Source of the DNA: Bryopsis sp. KO-2023
Lineage: Eukaryota; Chlorophyta; Ulvophyceae; Bryopsidales; Bryopsidaceae
Reading direction: 5' to 3'
NCBI GenBank assembly: GCA_030272585.1
Contig: BSYQ01000002.1
Span: 6,882,001-6,946,000, forward strand
DNA length: 64,000 nt
In this document: in pieces, positions 31,601 to 43,169 of the stretch
Numbering within the stretch: the first letter of the stretch is position 1
Layout: each line of letters begins with the position of its first letter
Program-made: the position numbers and the translations under genes
Notes under the pieces: model-generated
What the model was told of the DNA's origin: nothing
Databases searched by the model: none
Seen by the model: the letters and a program-made list of their open reading frames with translations, nothing else

Positions 31601-31950
31601 CAATGGCTAATTTTTTACTAATTTTTGGGTTTGGTTTGTTTCTTTCGGAGTGCAGTCTCTAATAAACACCCTCACCACGGTGGTGATTTGCCCGGATGAT
31701 TCAATGCATAGGGAGGTTCAGGGCATTTGCTTGTGTGTCTATGTTTTGGGGAAAGTGAATCTGTTCTATCAGAAATCTGTTGGCTGGGCTGTGTTGGGTC
31801 CAAGTTTTAATTTGTGCTTTCTGGCAGCATAATGAGGTTAACTTAAGAGGCCTTTTCGAGAATGAATTTCAAGTTCTGGAGGATGAAATCATAAATCATA
31901 GATCATAGTACTGTAGTGTTTCTGTAGTGTTTCAGTTTGAGATTTCAGTT
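28640..31950 (+). repeat. R repeat family, longest copy (left arm)
   Basis: A non-coding block of about 3.3 kb. Recognisable modules in order are: a region around TTTCCCGTCCACCTATCGAA; a block with TCTGGCGAAACGCGGGACTA; GCGGCCTGTGGATGTCTTCT; a tRNA-like T-arm GTAGGGGTTCGATTCCCCTG followed by TGCTCC at about 29733; CAAGCGCTGCCTGCCTGG; GTGTGGGGCGCTGGAAACCA; and CTGTTCTGGAGATG. Diverged copies lie at 10.9-12.0, 43.17-45.22 (inverted), 49.62-50.97, 55.0-58.0 (other arm) and 59.6-61.76 kb. Frames open in one copy carry mostly amino-acid-changing differences in others, so it is probably not coding. No terminal repeats or transposase were seen. Confidence 0.65.
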
Positions 31951-32502
31951 GATTTCCTATTTCGAATCAGTGTCAAAGTTTGAGGGATGGAAAAAAGAGT
32001 GAGAGACTAATGGGTAAGTCAGAGGAAGTAAAAAAAGTGAGAACACAAGCGGGGGACTTTATCGTTCCAAAAAAAAAGACATCTAAAAAACAAATATGGA
32101 GGATTCACCCCGTAGAGAAAAACCAAATGTATGGTTGGAATGTTTTTGTGGGAAGTTGGAGAGCTGTTAAGGAATAGAGCTGTTACGAACTTATCCTTCG
32201 CCCAGAAGTTTTTTTAATTTGAAATGCCCTGTCGGGGCGTCGAGTCGGCCGTCGACAACATCATCCGTCAGAATTGATGCAGCCTGCTTGTGCGAGGGTC
32301 TCGCGCTACACCGGCTCAGGTCAAAAAAGTCTCAGGCGCCTGTGACCTGCTGTGCAGCAAAGCAGACCGGCCCCGAGGGGCCAAACTACGCGTGATGAAG
32401 GAGGTCGTAACACAAAACGAGAGGGGGTGCACGAGATGTTTCTGATAGGGTGAGCCTGATTCGAAATTGTGAGACTCCTGCAATTGCAAAACTAAAGACG
32501 TG

Positions 32503-32684
32503 TTTTTGGGTAGTTTTGGGTCTACCGGCAGTTAGTGCCTGATGCTCTGTGTTTTTTGTTTTTTTTGTTTTTGTTTGTTTTTTGGTTCCAAACATTCGTC
32601 TGTTCACATTGGTGTACATTTTTCCGCAATAGAAGCTGGGTGGCTTCTTCGCGTGTAATTATGTTATGTTATGTTATGTTATGT
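32503..32684 (+). mobile_element. truncated dUTPase-type non-LTR element, TTATG tail
   Basis: The stretch begins inside the last dUTPase motif (GGTAGTTTTGGGTCTACCGG), continues with a T-rich 3' UTR and ends GGGTGGCTTCTTCGCGTGTA, ATT and five TTATG units. It matches the last 180 bp of the element at 58359-59493 without the nested insertion. The copy is shared by both arms, so it predates the duplication or was spread by conversion. Confidence 0.8.
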
Positions 32685-33220
32685 TTATGGGTAAGCGCAC
32701 CACCCAAACAATTGCGGCTGCGCAGTTTAATGGAATTCTGAGTCGCAGACGGGTGTTTCTCTTGAACACATTTACAATCTGACAGTTTTTCCGCTGGGTT
32801 CTTTGGTGCCAAAACTTGTAGGGCTACGTAGCCCAATTGGGTGTTCCGCTACAATTGAGAAAAGCAGCAAAAAGAATCGAATCGTGCTATTGTCTAAGAA
32901 ACAAGTGGGCAGCGTGGTCACACTTTTATGAATCTTACAGGCAGTCTGTTTTCGTCTTCTTCATTCTTCGAATTATTGCAGCTGGGAACTATTCCCTGTT
33001 TTAAATAGAGCAGTGAGCGGAGCGACGCACGTCACCACAGGTGCCTTTTCGTTTCCGCTTAGCTACGGGGCATCGTCAGGCTCTACCCCCTTTTACAATA
33101 TTTTGCTTGTTCTGATCGGCTTCCGAAACGTATGCCTGTTCAAAAGCGCAGAGAGCGAGAAGAAAACAAGTTCGAAGGGGAAGGATTGTTTAGGTCTTTC
33201 CCAAGAAGTAGCCCGTCAAG

Positions 33221-34866
<1,646 letters not shown>

Positions 34867-35231
34867 CGTCGTTGTGATGGTGTATTTGATGGGATTCACC
34901 GAAAAAAGGGAGGATTTGGTTTTTTCCAGGGATTGGTGTTTTTGTTGAGTTCCAGAAGTGGGCGTTGGGATCGAGGACGTCTTGATCTTTTCTTTTTTCT
35001 GACCGCATCACTGGCCCCCGGAGTGAACTCGATTGCTCTCGGATGAAAAATGCAGATGGAAGAGTGGAACAAAGAGCATCACCACACAAAAGCACCACCA
35101 AAAGAAGAAGAATCAAGGGCTGGAAAAATTTGCAGTTTCGAGGAGGAACCAGGAGGGGGGGGGGGGGGGTTGAACTTAGTCGTGTGTTCTTTGTGAGCCT
35201 GAAAGACGAAACTCTTTTTGAAGACTGCCCC

Positions 35232-36528
35232 GGGGCAATCGTTTTTATCATGACACCAACTAAAAAGCTCCATCTTGCGGACCCTGTGGATAATCATCAT
35301 CATACCATGCAGAACAGGTACAATAAAAAACTGGTACAAAAATAGGGTAGCTACCCTATAGGGTTTTGTCCTTTCTTCCAACGAACAAAGCTAAAATCTG
35401 CAATAAAACTCAAAAAGGTCCTCCTTCTCATGCGACCACGGGACGCCGCCTTTTTTCACGCAAAATAAAGAGTAGAAATTACAGTCAAAAGCCACGTAAC
35501 AATCGCGGCACCAATGCGAAATTTGATGGATTCTTTTCATTCAATGCTGTTCATCCCTTACATTTGGAGGAGAGCGGGTCCATGGGGATTTGACCAGCGC
35601 CCTGTCAGGCGTTCTTTTCAACTTCTTGGAGCGCCAACCTGTGGTTGATATCATAACAATGATATGTTATGTTATGTTGATATCCTCTACTCACAGTCAT
35701 CTCTGGACCGTTTTGAACATCTGCCAAACAAACAAAATTTTCGCCTGGAATTATGTTCTTACTGCCACCCAAAGTCACCACCAAGCTTGTCTTTTGTTCG
35801 TCGCAACCCAAAAAATTGAGCGGTCCCTCTGCTTGACTGTCACTTGTGAATCCTGTGATCAGCTCTGGTGCATTGTCCTCTCACCAAGGCAGGCGGCTAG
35901 TGATCGCTGCTCGGTTTCCCACCTGGCGCTTTGCCCAGCACTTCATCTACTCCACCACCAACTCCTCAGAGGAGGTGCCAGAGCAGACCCACCCCTTGGG
36001 AAGGATGCACCGTCAACGCCCAACACAAGACCAGGGACAGAGACTTTCGATCCACGCTCAACAGTCCCCGCTTGGGTGATAACCAGGCGACACCCTGCTC
36101 GACACTCTACATAATAGAATTAGAACAGGTCGTTTTCAGGCTTTGGGGCGGAGTTCAAGCACACGCGACAAAACCCAATGTCAGTTCTGCTGGCCCCCAG
36201 CACATTTGCGTGGTGGTGGCCGAGGTGCACAGAGTGGAACGTTGTTTTACTAGGCAAATCACCAGGATCATCATGCTGAAGGGACGGGGGGCGCATCGTT
36301 GAGAGGAAAACACATGCACAGCTGAAGCTCTGCATTAACTGCACTCGAAAAAGAGAAAAAGAAAAGAGAACCTGAGAAGGAAGTACCTCAAATTGCTGTA
36401 ACAGTCGAGCAGGGTAGCGACTGATCTGTACTGTTTGGCGTGGATGGAAGGTGCCTTTGTACTTCTGGGACCTTCGTCTTCAGTGCTCATCTTAGATAAA
36501 GAGCTAGTCAACCGAGAAATTATTGAGC
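35232..36528. other. unassigned spacer
   Basis: A perfect palindrome ATAGGGTAGCTACCCTAT lies at 35342-35359. A frame at 35590-36114 (174 codons) and an overlapping minus frame (CDEQKTSLVVTLGGSKN) are open but cannot be tied to a gene. A few TTATG units at 35665 lack the element terminus. Confidence 0.3.
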
Positions 36529-36601
36529 GTCCACGTTGGCTAATGGAGAAGGTATTTGCCTTCGGAGCAGAAGATTGCAGGTTTGAGTCTTGTTGTGGAC
36601 G
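36529..36601 (+). tRNA. tRNA-Arg (TCG), possibly decayed
   Basis: A 73-nt cloverleaf: acceptor GTCCACG/TGTGGAC, D-arm TTGGCTAATGGAGAAGGT, anticodon stem-loop TTTGCCTTCGGAGCAGA with anticodon TCG, T-arm GCAGGTTTGAGTCTTGT. It is related to the tRNA-Arg(CCG) at 20767. The B box reads GGTTTGAGTC instead of GGTTCGAGTC and several stem pairs are G-U, all C-to-T type changes. No T-run follows closely. It may be a pseudogene. Confidence 0.6.
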
Positions 36602-36652
36602 GTATTTGATAGGAACGTCAAAGAGAGGGAACGAATAGACTTTACGTCTTGG

Positions 36653-36735
36653 TAACCGGACCAGATCGATCAAGTCCGACTGGTTAGTATTGATTGCGTG
36701 GACTCCGTTCCAGAGTCCACTTTCGTATCAGTATT
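36653..36735 (+). repeat. 85-bp repeat shared with 47.5 kb, copy 1
   Basis: ACCGGACCAGATCGATCAAG, TCCGACTGG and GTTCCAGAGTCCACTTTCGT followed by ATCA. A direct-orientation copy lies at 47486-47570. It starts about 50 bp after the tRNA-Arg. Origin unknown; it could be the end of a transposon. Confidence 0.5.
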
Positions 36736-36879
36736 CATGTCAACTCATCTTCAAGAAAATAGATGACCAAACTTGTTTTGATGTTCTCCAAATGTGAAAA
36801 AGTTGGACAGGTGTATCAGCAAATTATTGGACTTATTAGGCAGTTGTAGTCGCAGAAATCTCTCTGCTTCGGCTTCAAT

Positions 36880-36920
36880 CGGGCTTCTGCGCATGTCATT
36901 TTTGGTTTGGTTTGGTTTGG
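36880..36920 (+). mobile_element. 3' end of TTTGG-tailed non-LTR element
   Basis: CGGGCTTCTGCGCATGTCAT is followed by TTTTGG and three further TTTGG units. It is the second copy of the family at 22832-22874. Confidence 0.55.
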
Positions 36921-37471
36921 GCTTTAATGGCGCCACGATTGACATGTGATCAAGAAATGTAACCTCACATAGAAAACCTGGATTGCTATTGCACTTCCTC
37001 TCACCCCCCCCCCCAAAAAAAAGAAAAAAATCTTACGATTCCAAAAAATACATTGAGAAAATATTGTTTATGTACAATTTTTTTTTCCTTTTCTCTATTT
37101 GTCTCTATCTATTTAGAAACTTTTGCCAGGTCAAAGTTTGCTAGGGACACACTCTTTGACAAGAGACATACGTGTCCAATGTTGGGCGGCACCCCCCCAA
37201 AAAAAACACCTTGCCTGGCGACTGGTGGCCCCTAGGTTTATTTTTTGAAAAAGAGCAGGAAATTTATGACTTCTTTAAGATTGAAGTAGCCCGACTACTT
37301 ATGTCTTCTCAAATCATAGAGACTCAAAATATATAAAAAAAGTAATCACACATGCTACATTTGGTCGATGGATAAGAAGCTAAGAGAAATTTGAAATACA
37401 TTCTCTTTAGAGTTGCACCTCACAATCAATGAACACATTATAGAACAAAATTGTCCCCAACAAGATAATGC

Positions 37472-38521
37472 TCATAACCCCTGAGAAAAATCCCACTCCC
37501 AAATTTCCCCATTACCACGAACGACCATCAACTTTTCATCATCGACCCATAACACATTCATCCTTGGCCGGATGTTTTCGTCCGGTTGTGAACAATCAAA
37601 ACTCCTCACACACTCCCCCTTCGTTGTATCCCACATTTTCATCGTTCTATCATATGATCCTGTGAACATCCGACCTTGTTCAACAAAGACAGAGGTCACA
37701 TATCTTTTGTGACCTCGAAAGGTTTGTACATGAGCACCGCTCTCAAGTTTCCACGAGTGAATATCACCATTACTCGACCCGCAAAAGATGAGTCCATCAG
37801 AAACACCCATCGATCTGACTCCACATGTTTGTCCACGAATCACTCTAAGGCAAGCATTATCGACCAAGTTCCATATTCGAATAGTCCGATCAAATGACCC
37901 ACTGATCAAGAGATTGCCTGGCTGGGGAAAGAGACAAGTAACATCACCTTCGTGACCTTTAAGAGAATGGGCCGGCTCCCATATCCCTTTTTTCCAAATT
38001 TCAAGATCCCCACGGCTACCCCCAACGGCCACGTCGTTGCCAAGGTCCGCAATCGATGAGATACTGCAACCGAAAATTGATATACAAAAAAGCTTTTTCC
38101 AAGAGGATATATTCCATCCACACAAAAGACTTCTGAGCCCCCCGGTCACAAGTATCCCATCCATAAAAGAGAGACTAAACACCCAGTCAATCTCCTCACA
38201 ATCAAAAACAAATTGTCTCCGATCGAAATCAAACACCTTGACCCCGTCGCGACCACCCAAGGCAATGAGATCCTCCATCTTGGCACAACAAAATGTGGAA
38301 AACTCCTTTTGGTCCTTGTGAATAATGGCCTTAATCGGGTCATGGAACCACGCACGCTCCAAGTCGATTTTCCTTTTTAAGGGCGGTTCTTTTTTGGTAA
38401 CTTCTCGCCAAGATGTGGCCACAGAGGAGCATCTAACAAGCGATACACCAGGAATCCTTCCAAGAATGTCGACCAGGATATCCCTGGGCAAGTCCCATTC
38501 GACTGGAACACAGTCGCTCAT
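37472..38521 (-). CDS. F-box/WD40-repeat protein (copy 3)
   Basis: Intronless, 349 residues from the ATG at 38521; the frame is open 38 codons further upstream but the paralogue at 45703 supports MSD as the start. The F-box is VEWDLPRDILVDILGRIPGV, then LVRCSSVATSWREV. At least five WD blades follow, for example LIALGGRDGVKVFDFD, LLISGSFDRTIRIWNL, LIFCGSSNGDIHSWKLE, MFTGSYDRTMKMWDTT and LMVVRGNGEIWEWDF. SCF substrate receptor by family. It faces its closest relative, copy 4, head to head across 7.2 kb. A hairpin lies about 150 bp upstream of the start. Confidence 0.88.
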   Translation of the reverse strand: MSDCVPVEWDLPRDILVDILGRIPGVSLVRCSSVATSWREVTKKEPPLKRKIDLERAWFHDPIKAIIHKDQKEFSTFCCAKMEDLIALGGRDGVKVFDFDRRQFVFDCEEIDWVFSLSFMDGILVTGGLRSLLCGWNISSWKKLFCISIFGCSISSIADLGNDVAVGGSRGDLEIWKKGIWEPAHSLKGHEGDVTCLFPQPGNLLISGSFDRTIRIWNLVDNACLRVIRGQTCGVRSMGVSDGLIFCGSSNGDIHSWKLESGAHVQTFRGHKRYVTSVFVEQGRMFTGSYDRTMKMWDTTKGECVRSFDCSQPDENIRPRMNVLWVDDEKLMVVRGNGEIWEWDFSQGL

Positions 38522-38664
38522 TCTTGCACCTCCTTCAATTTGAAAAACGACTGATCGATCAATCAATGCTGGCTTTGCTCTAAAAAAAGCGATGCTGTCA
38601 AAACCAAGAGTTTTTTTGCCTTGACGAGAGCGCAAGTCTTTTCAAAAAAAAAAGGAGCTGTTGG

Positions 38665-38713
38665 GACGCCAGGCACCAACACAGGAGGCCATCGCCCGCC
38701 TGGCGTCCCATTT
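38665..38713. repeat. 13-bp stem hairpin upstream of F-box copy 3
   Basis: TGGGACGCCAGGC and GCCTGGCGTCCCA flank a 23-nt loop, with A-runs and T-runs outside. It is not present in the homologous region upstream of copy 4, so it was gained here or lost there. Confidence 0.6.
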
Positions 38714-38789
38714 TTTTCGAAAAAACACAACGAAAACGGCCAGAGAGTAGGCGAAAGTGGAAAAAAAAGAAAGATTCTAGTCGAACGTC

Positions 38790-39020
38790 CTAACGACCAA
38801 CCCCAGACATCGCAGAGACGAAACCTACAGCCTGAGTCACCCCCTTTATAACTATTCTGCTGCCTGGGTTTCTCGATAAAATTTGAAAAAGCGGAACAAG
38901 AAACTTGCGCCGAGAGAACCCACCTGTGTGCAGTAATCCGATATCTTTTTCACGTTTCCTGCAGAGAAACTCGATCGTCCGAAGAAGCTGTTTTGGGGTT
39001 GGGATAACAGCTCTTTTCAA
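38790..39020 (-). CDS. doubtful frame upstream of F-box copy 3
   Basis: A 76-residue frame with protein-like content (LLRTIEFLCRKREKDIGLLH) lies divergent to nothing and on the same strand as copy 3. The matching place upstream of copy 4 (45216-45479) is also open, ending in a similar Gly/Ser-rich stretch (GLVSGLGRLGG against GFVSAMSGVGR). It may be an upstream exon or simply conserved promoter DNA. Confidence 0.25.
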   Translation of the reverse strand: MKRAVIPTPKQLLRTIEFLCRKREKDIGLLHTGGFSRRKFLVPLFQILSRNPGSRIVIKGVTQAVGFVSAMSGVGR

Positions 39021-39070
39021 CTACTGTTGTTGTCGGATTGATCGACGTTGATGACCCGACTAGTCGACAG

Positions 39071-42000
39071 GGGGTCAAGTCAAATTTTTCTGCAGTGAGT
39101 GGAAGCCTGATGATCCACAAAAATAACTGGAGGGGTCACTTACCCATCCGCTGAAGTCCAAAAAAAAAAAAAAAGAGTGCCAGTGGCCAGGCCAGGGTAG
39201 GCTTCCTTTAATTGGAGGTAATATATTTTTTAGGGAGAAAAAAAAGTCTAGAACAACACTGCTTGTGAACTTTTTTTCTGTTGGTCAGTAAAAAGAATCT
39301 GACTTTTGATTTGACGAACAAGTGTAGGTGTGATCAAAATTCTCGCGTGGAGGGTATCTTTTTTACCACGTGGGGAAAAAAGGGAATCCAGGGGAGGACG
39401 TATTTTTAAAGAAAAAAAAGACGGGGGGCTGGGGGTGGACCGGCCTTTCTGAACCCCCCCCACAAAAAAAAGAGAAAAAAAGAGTGACACCGAAACAGCC
39501 ATAGATCAAACCATCCATTCTAAATCATACCTCAGATTTTTCTTCAGCTAAACGTTAGTTAACTCACTCAGCAAGAAACTTTGTGTATCTTTTTCTGGTG
39601 CTTTTCGAATCAAGGGAACATCGTAAAAAAAATAACTGCTGGAGGATTTACCATGTCAGTTTGCTGTTATTTTTCAGTCTCTTTTGATAGTATGTTTGTA
39701 GTCCTATCGTAATGGAACTTGCCCTACTACAATGCCCCAGCGTTTTGTTTTGTTTCGACTAGAAGGATCCCCTGTGCATTGTTTTACGAAAAGGAGTGGG
39801 GATTGATCACCTTTTGATTGGGACAAATCAAAGAGGATTTGTCTTCAGGTCACTGTTTTGCCTATGGGATCAAAACCATTTGCAACTCATTCTGTGCACA
39901 AATTCTTTCCAGGATCCACCAAAACAAACTGTAGTCTCCTGGTGATCATTATGCGTCGAGTCGGGTAAGGAGTGGCAGACGGTTCGGTTTCGAGGGAGAG
40001 AGACACACAGAGTCGCGTCGACACGAACACGCACAATCGTAGGGGCTTCCAACAGCCAACCGCCTCAACACAAACTTCGAATTAAACAGAAACCGTTACA
40101 AAACAACAGCAAACTCAGTTCCCATAATATACCCCAGCCTGGGTATCCGAAACGCCATCCTGCAGCACCCCTCACGAACACAAACCCACGACTCATTCGC
40201 CTGTCACCCCAGACGCCAGAAAAACGCCCCCTCGCAAACACTAACGGCCACACGCCCCCAGGCGCCAGAAACGGAGACGTCGCCCGACCTGCCAAAACTC
40301 GCGCTTTGGCCGATGACTAAAAAGTGTGTCCACCAAACGATGCAAAAACCAGAATCTACTCAACTGTCCCAGCTAAACACTAAACAATCAAACAGATTCG
40401 ACTGAAAGATGCCCCTCCAAACCACACAAACACACACACCAAAAACAACAGCAGTTTTTCCCGAACATGCATGGGAATCCCCCGAGAATCCCCCCAAAAA
40501 AGGTAAAAAGTAAAATCGAAAACAAAACAAAAACAAAAACCCCGCCGGCACTGTTTCAGCACTGGCGGCTACGACCTCTCTGGCGCATGACAATTCGAGA
40601 GTGAAGGTTCGAGCCCGGGACCTGGTGGCCAAGGATCCTCTAGCAGATCCCCTTGACCAGCGGGGGAACGATGACATGCAGCGATGTCTCACTCAAGTAC
40701 CAAAGATGATTCACCCAACCGCCAGAAACTCGAGCGGCTCTCCGACGTCTTCGAAGACGTCCCCGGTCCAAACCAGCTGAATTCCGAATCGCTGTCCTCG
40801 CGATGCTCACGCGTGGTGACCAAAGCCACCAAAGAGTCAGGTGGGGGACGACTGACATCTTGCACCGAGACTAAATGTCAGTGAGGAATGCGGGGCACTG
40901 GAGCTGTCACAAACAACCGATCCAAATTCTTGGCTGGGATGTTCGCTGGAAGAAGAAAATGTCGTGAGCGCATCGCCAAAGATCAGAGGAGGGACTTTCA
41001 TTGCGCAAACTAAAATACGCGCTGCAAACTGAAATACGCGCGTGGACGAGGCTGGTGGGGAATCATTCTGTGTTGCTTTTTTGTGAGGGGCTTGGAATAT
41101 TGAAATAAGAAGTGGCGGCGAGGTATTCAACGCGGAGGAGGGGGAACGAGAACAAATCCAAAGAAGCGCTTCTCTTCGTTGTTACTCCTCCCAATCTAGG
41201 AGGACGGTTGGGTGCCTTCTCTCTTTTTAACATTCTGATGTGCAGGATAAAGCTTTTCTTCGAATTTCAGTGTGGCATCCAGGGTAATTTTGCTAACATG
41301 TTTGGAACGGGTGGAAAAGATGGTCGGATTTGCGTTGACTCGTTGCGAGAGTGGGGGAGGAGTTGAACTTTTTATTCGATATCCGTATTGCGTTTGGGGT
41401 AAAGCACAAGTCCAGGGGGACGTGTAATGGCTCAACTGGTTGCCCAAAGGGGTGTTGTTTTTGTTGTTGATTATCATTTAAATGCTAGTATGTGTAGGTA
41501 TTCAAATAGTTAGTTACGCAGTTGGAGTGCAGTGCCAAGTGTAAATCTCCCTGAACCTCAAACAGTGAGAGGTTTGTTTGGAACAATTGTTGAAAAAAAA
41601 TCCAAAGAAAAACACCTGGATTTTTAATCCAAACTCAGTTCAGTTTCTGATTTTAATGAGCAAATTAAGGACATTATCTTTCTGCAATCATATGTTTTTC
41701 CCTCCGGGTTGATTTACACAAGGTCCTTTACCAATCAATGCCTCACTCAAAAAAACACTTCGACTGATTCTTTCCAGAACTATTTCCCTTTTCTTTTTTT
41801 CAACACTTTTCATTTTTTTAAAATGTCTTCCCCACCTGTTGGGTGCAGTTTTCCTGTTACTGATGCCCCTCCTCCTCAGAAGCCCAAAAAGTTTGTCGAT
41901 ACAGGAGCTAACCCCATTCATTGAAATCAAAGTCAGTCAACCTCATAAAAAACCCAAAATGACTCTTAGGGGATTGCCCAAATGGGAGACCTCCACCCTG

Positions 42001-43165
42001 CTCGATGGAGTGCTAAAAATTCAAAGGCAATTCCCTTGAGTGTCGAAAGGCAGCATTTCACCCAGCGCTGTACACTACATATAAAAGACAAGCCCGCTGA
42101 GGGAATGTAAAAAATGAATCATTGCAGCAATGTTATATGACACTGATATTTCACAGCCCAAGGACACCCGAGCAAAAACGAAAAAATTAATGTCAGTCTC
42201 CAAATCCTGTTGCGCAGCTCAGAGAGGCCTGAGCCTCTCTATGTATAATGTACAAATCCACCTTGACATTCTAGAAATCAGGGAATGAACAGCAGATGTG
42301 CCTATCATTTAACAACGTGCAAAAGGGGGTTGAGTTTCTGGCAGTGGCGATGCGACAAAACGGGGGAATTTGCAACCCTCGATTTTGAACGATAGAAAAA
42401 ATTGAACGGCGGAAGAAGCCCTGGGGGATAATTCAGCAGAGTGCATTAAAAGAAAATATATAAAAAAAATTGGAAAAAAAAATTGAAAAAAAATTCAATA
42501 CCTTCCAGCCTCTTTGGAAAAAGAAGAAGAAAAAAATAAAGTGAAATAAAATAAAGTAAAACCCATTATTATTTGAAAGGTAGAAATAAAATCAAGAAAG
42601 GATAAAATAAAACACATTCTGGAAAAGAAACCAACAAACCGACAAAAAAGGTGCATACACCAGAATCACAAATGGAAGTGTCGCAACCAGCATGCAACAG
42701 AGTTTCTGCATGACAGCCTGGGCGACCTGAAGTGCAGTCTGCCTCTTGATTGATTTGAGTGTTTATCTCTAGCCTTCCCCAGGTCAGACGCTTTCATCCT
42801 GCTGATCTCACCTCTAAGGGGAAAACCTCACCGGAGTCCCCCCCCCGATAACACCCCCACCCTCACTCTTGGCGAGGTTTCCACCGCAGCCTCGCTTGGC
42901 AGCATTTTTGAACAACTCTTTGTCACCCCCCCCCACAATCTCCTTTTTTCATTTTTTTTTAGTGTCTTTTTTGGCGGGTGGCTCGCCTTTTCCTTGCCTC
43001 CTCTTGCTAGTTTTTCTTCTTTTGGTTTTATGTAGGGCATTGCATCAAGGAAGACAGCATCCATTTCCTGAGCCATTTCCTTTTTTATTATTCAGCCTAC
43101 CGAGGGGCATCACCCCTTTGGGTGGCTCTTCAATGGCTGGTTGCACCCCCCCCCCTTTTTTTTTT
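39071..43165. other. centre of the inverted duplication; one SINE-like copy, no supported gene
   Basis: The two halves no longer align here. Contents are the tRNA-like repeat at 40439-40830, a short frame at 41822-41924 (MSSPPVGCSFPVTDAPPPQK), and A-rich and T-rich tracts at 42450-42620. No gene could be assembled. Confidence 0.35.
40439..40830 (-). repeat. tRNA-like dispersed repeat (SINE candidate), copy 2
   Basis: Direct-orientation partner of 23636-24055. The tRNA-like head is at about 40672 down to 40602 on the minus strand (A-box-like GCTGGTCAAGGGGATC). Compared with copy 1 it lacks short stretches, for example between CTGGCGCATGA and AATTCGAGAG. Confidence 0.5.
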
Positions 43166-43169
43166 TGAA

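Larger units (their letters stand above)
37258..39070 (-). repeat. left F-box block of the inverted duplication
   Basis: The gene at 37472-38521, about 210 bp downstream of it and about 500 bp upstream are homologous in reverse complement to about 45220-46985. Conserved non-coding stretches include GTGAGGTGCAACTCTAAAGA and TAGTCGGGC downstream, and CTACTCTCTGGC upstream. It is older or faster-evolving than the outer arms. Confidence 0.75.

Noticed and set aside
41315-41366. E2 ubiquitin-conjugating-like motif GKDGRICVDSLREWG
   Set aside because: The upstream His-Pro that should precede it lies in a different frame, the Trp-Ser-Pro that should follow is missing, and a stop comes at once. No further E2 exons were found.
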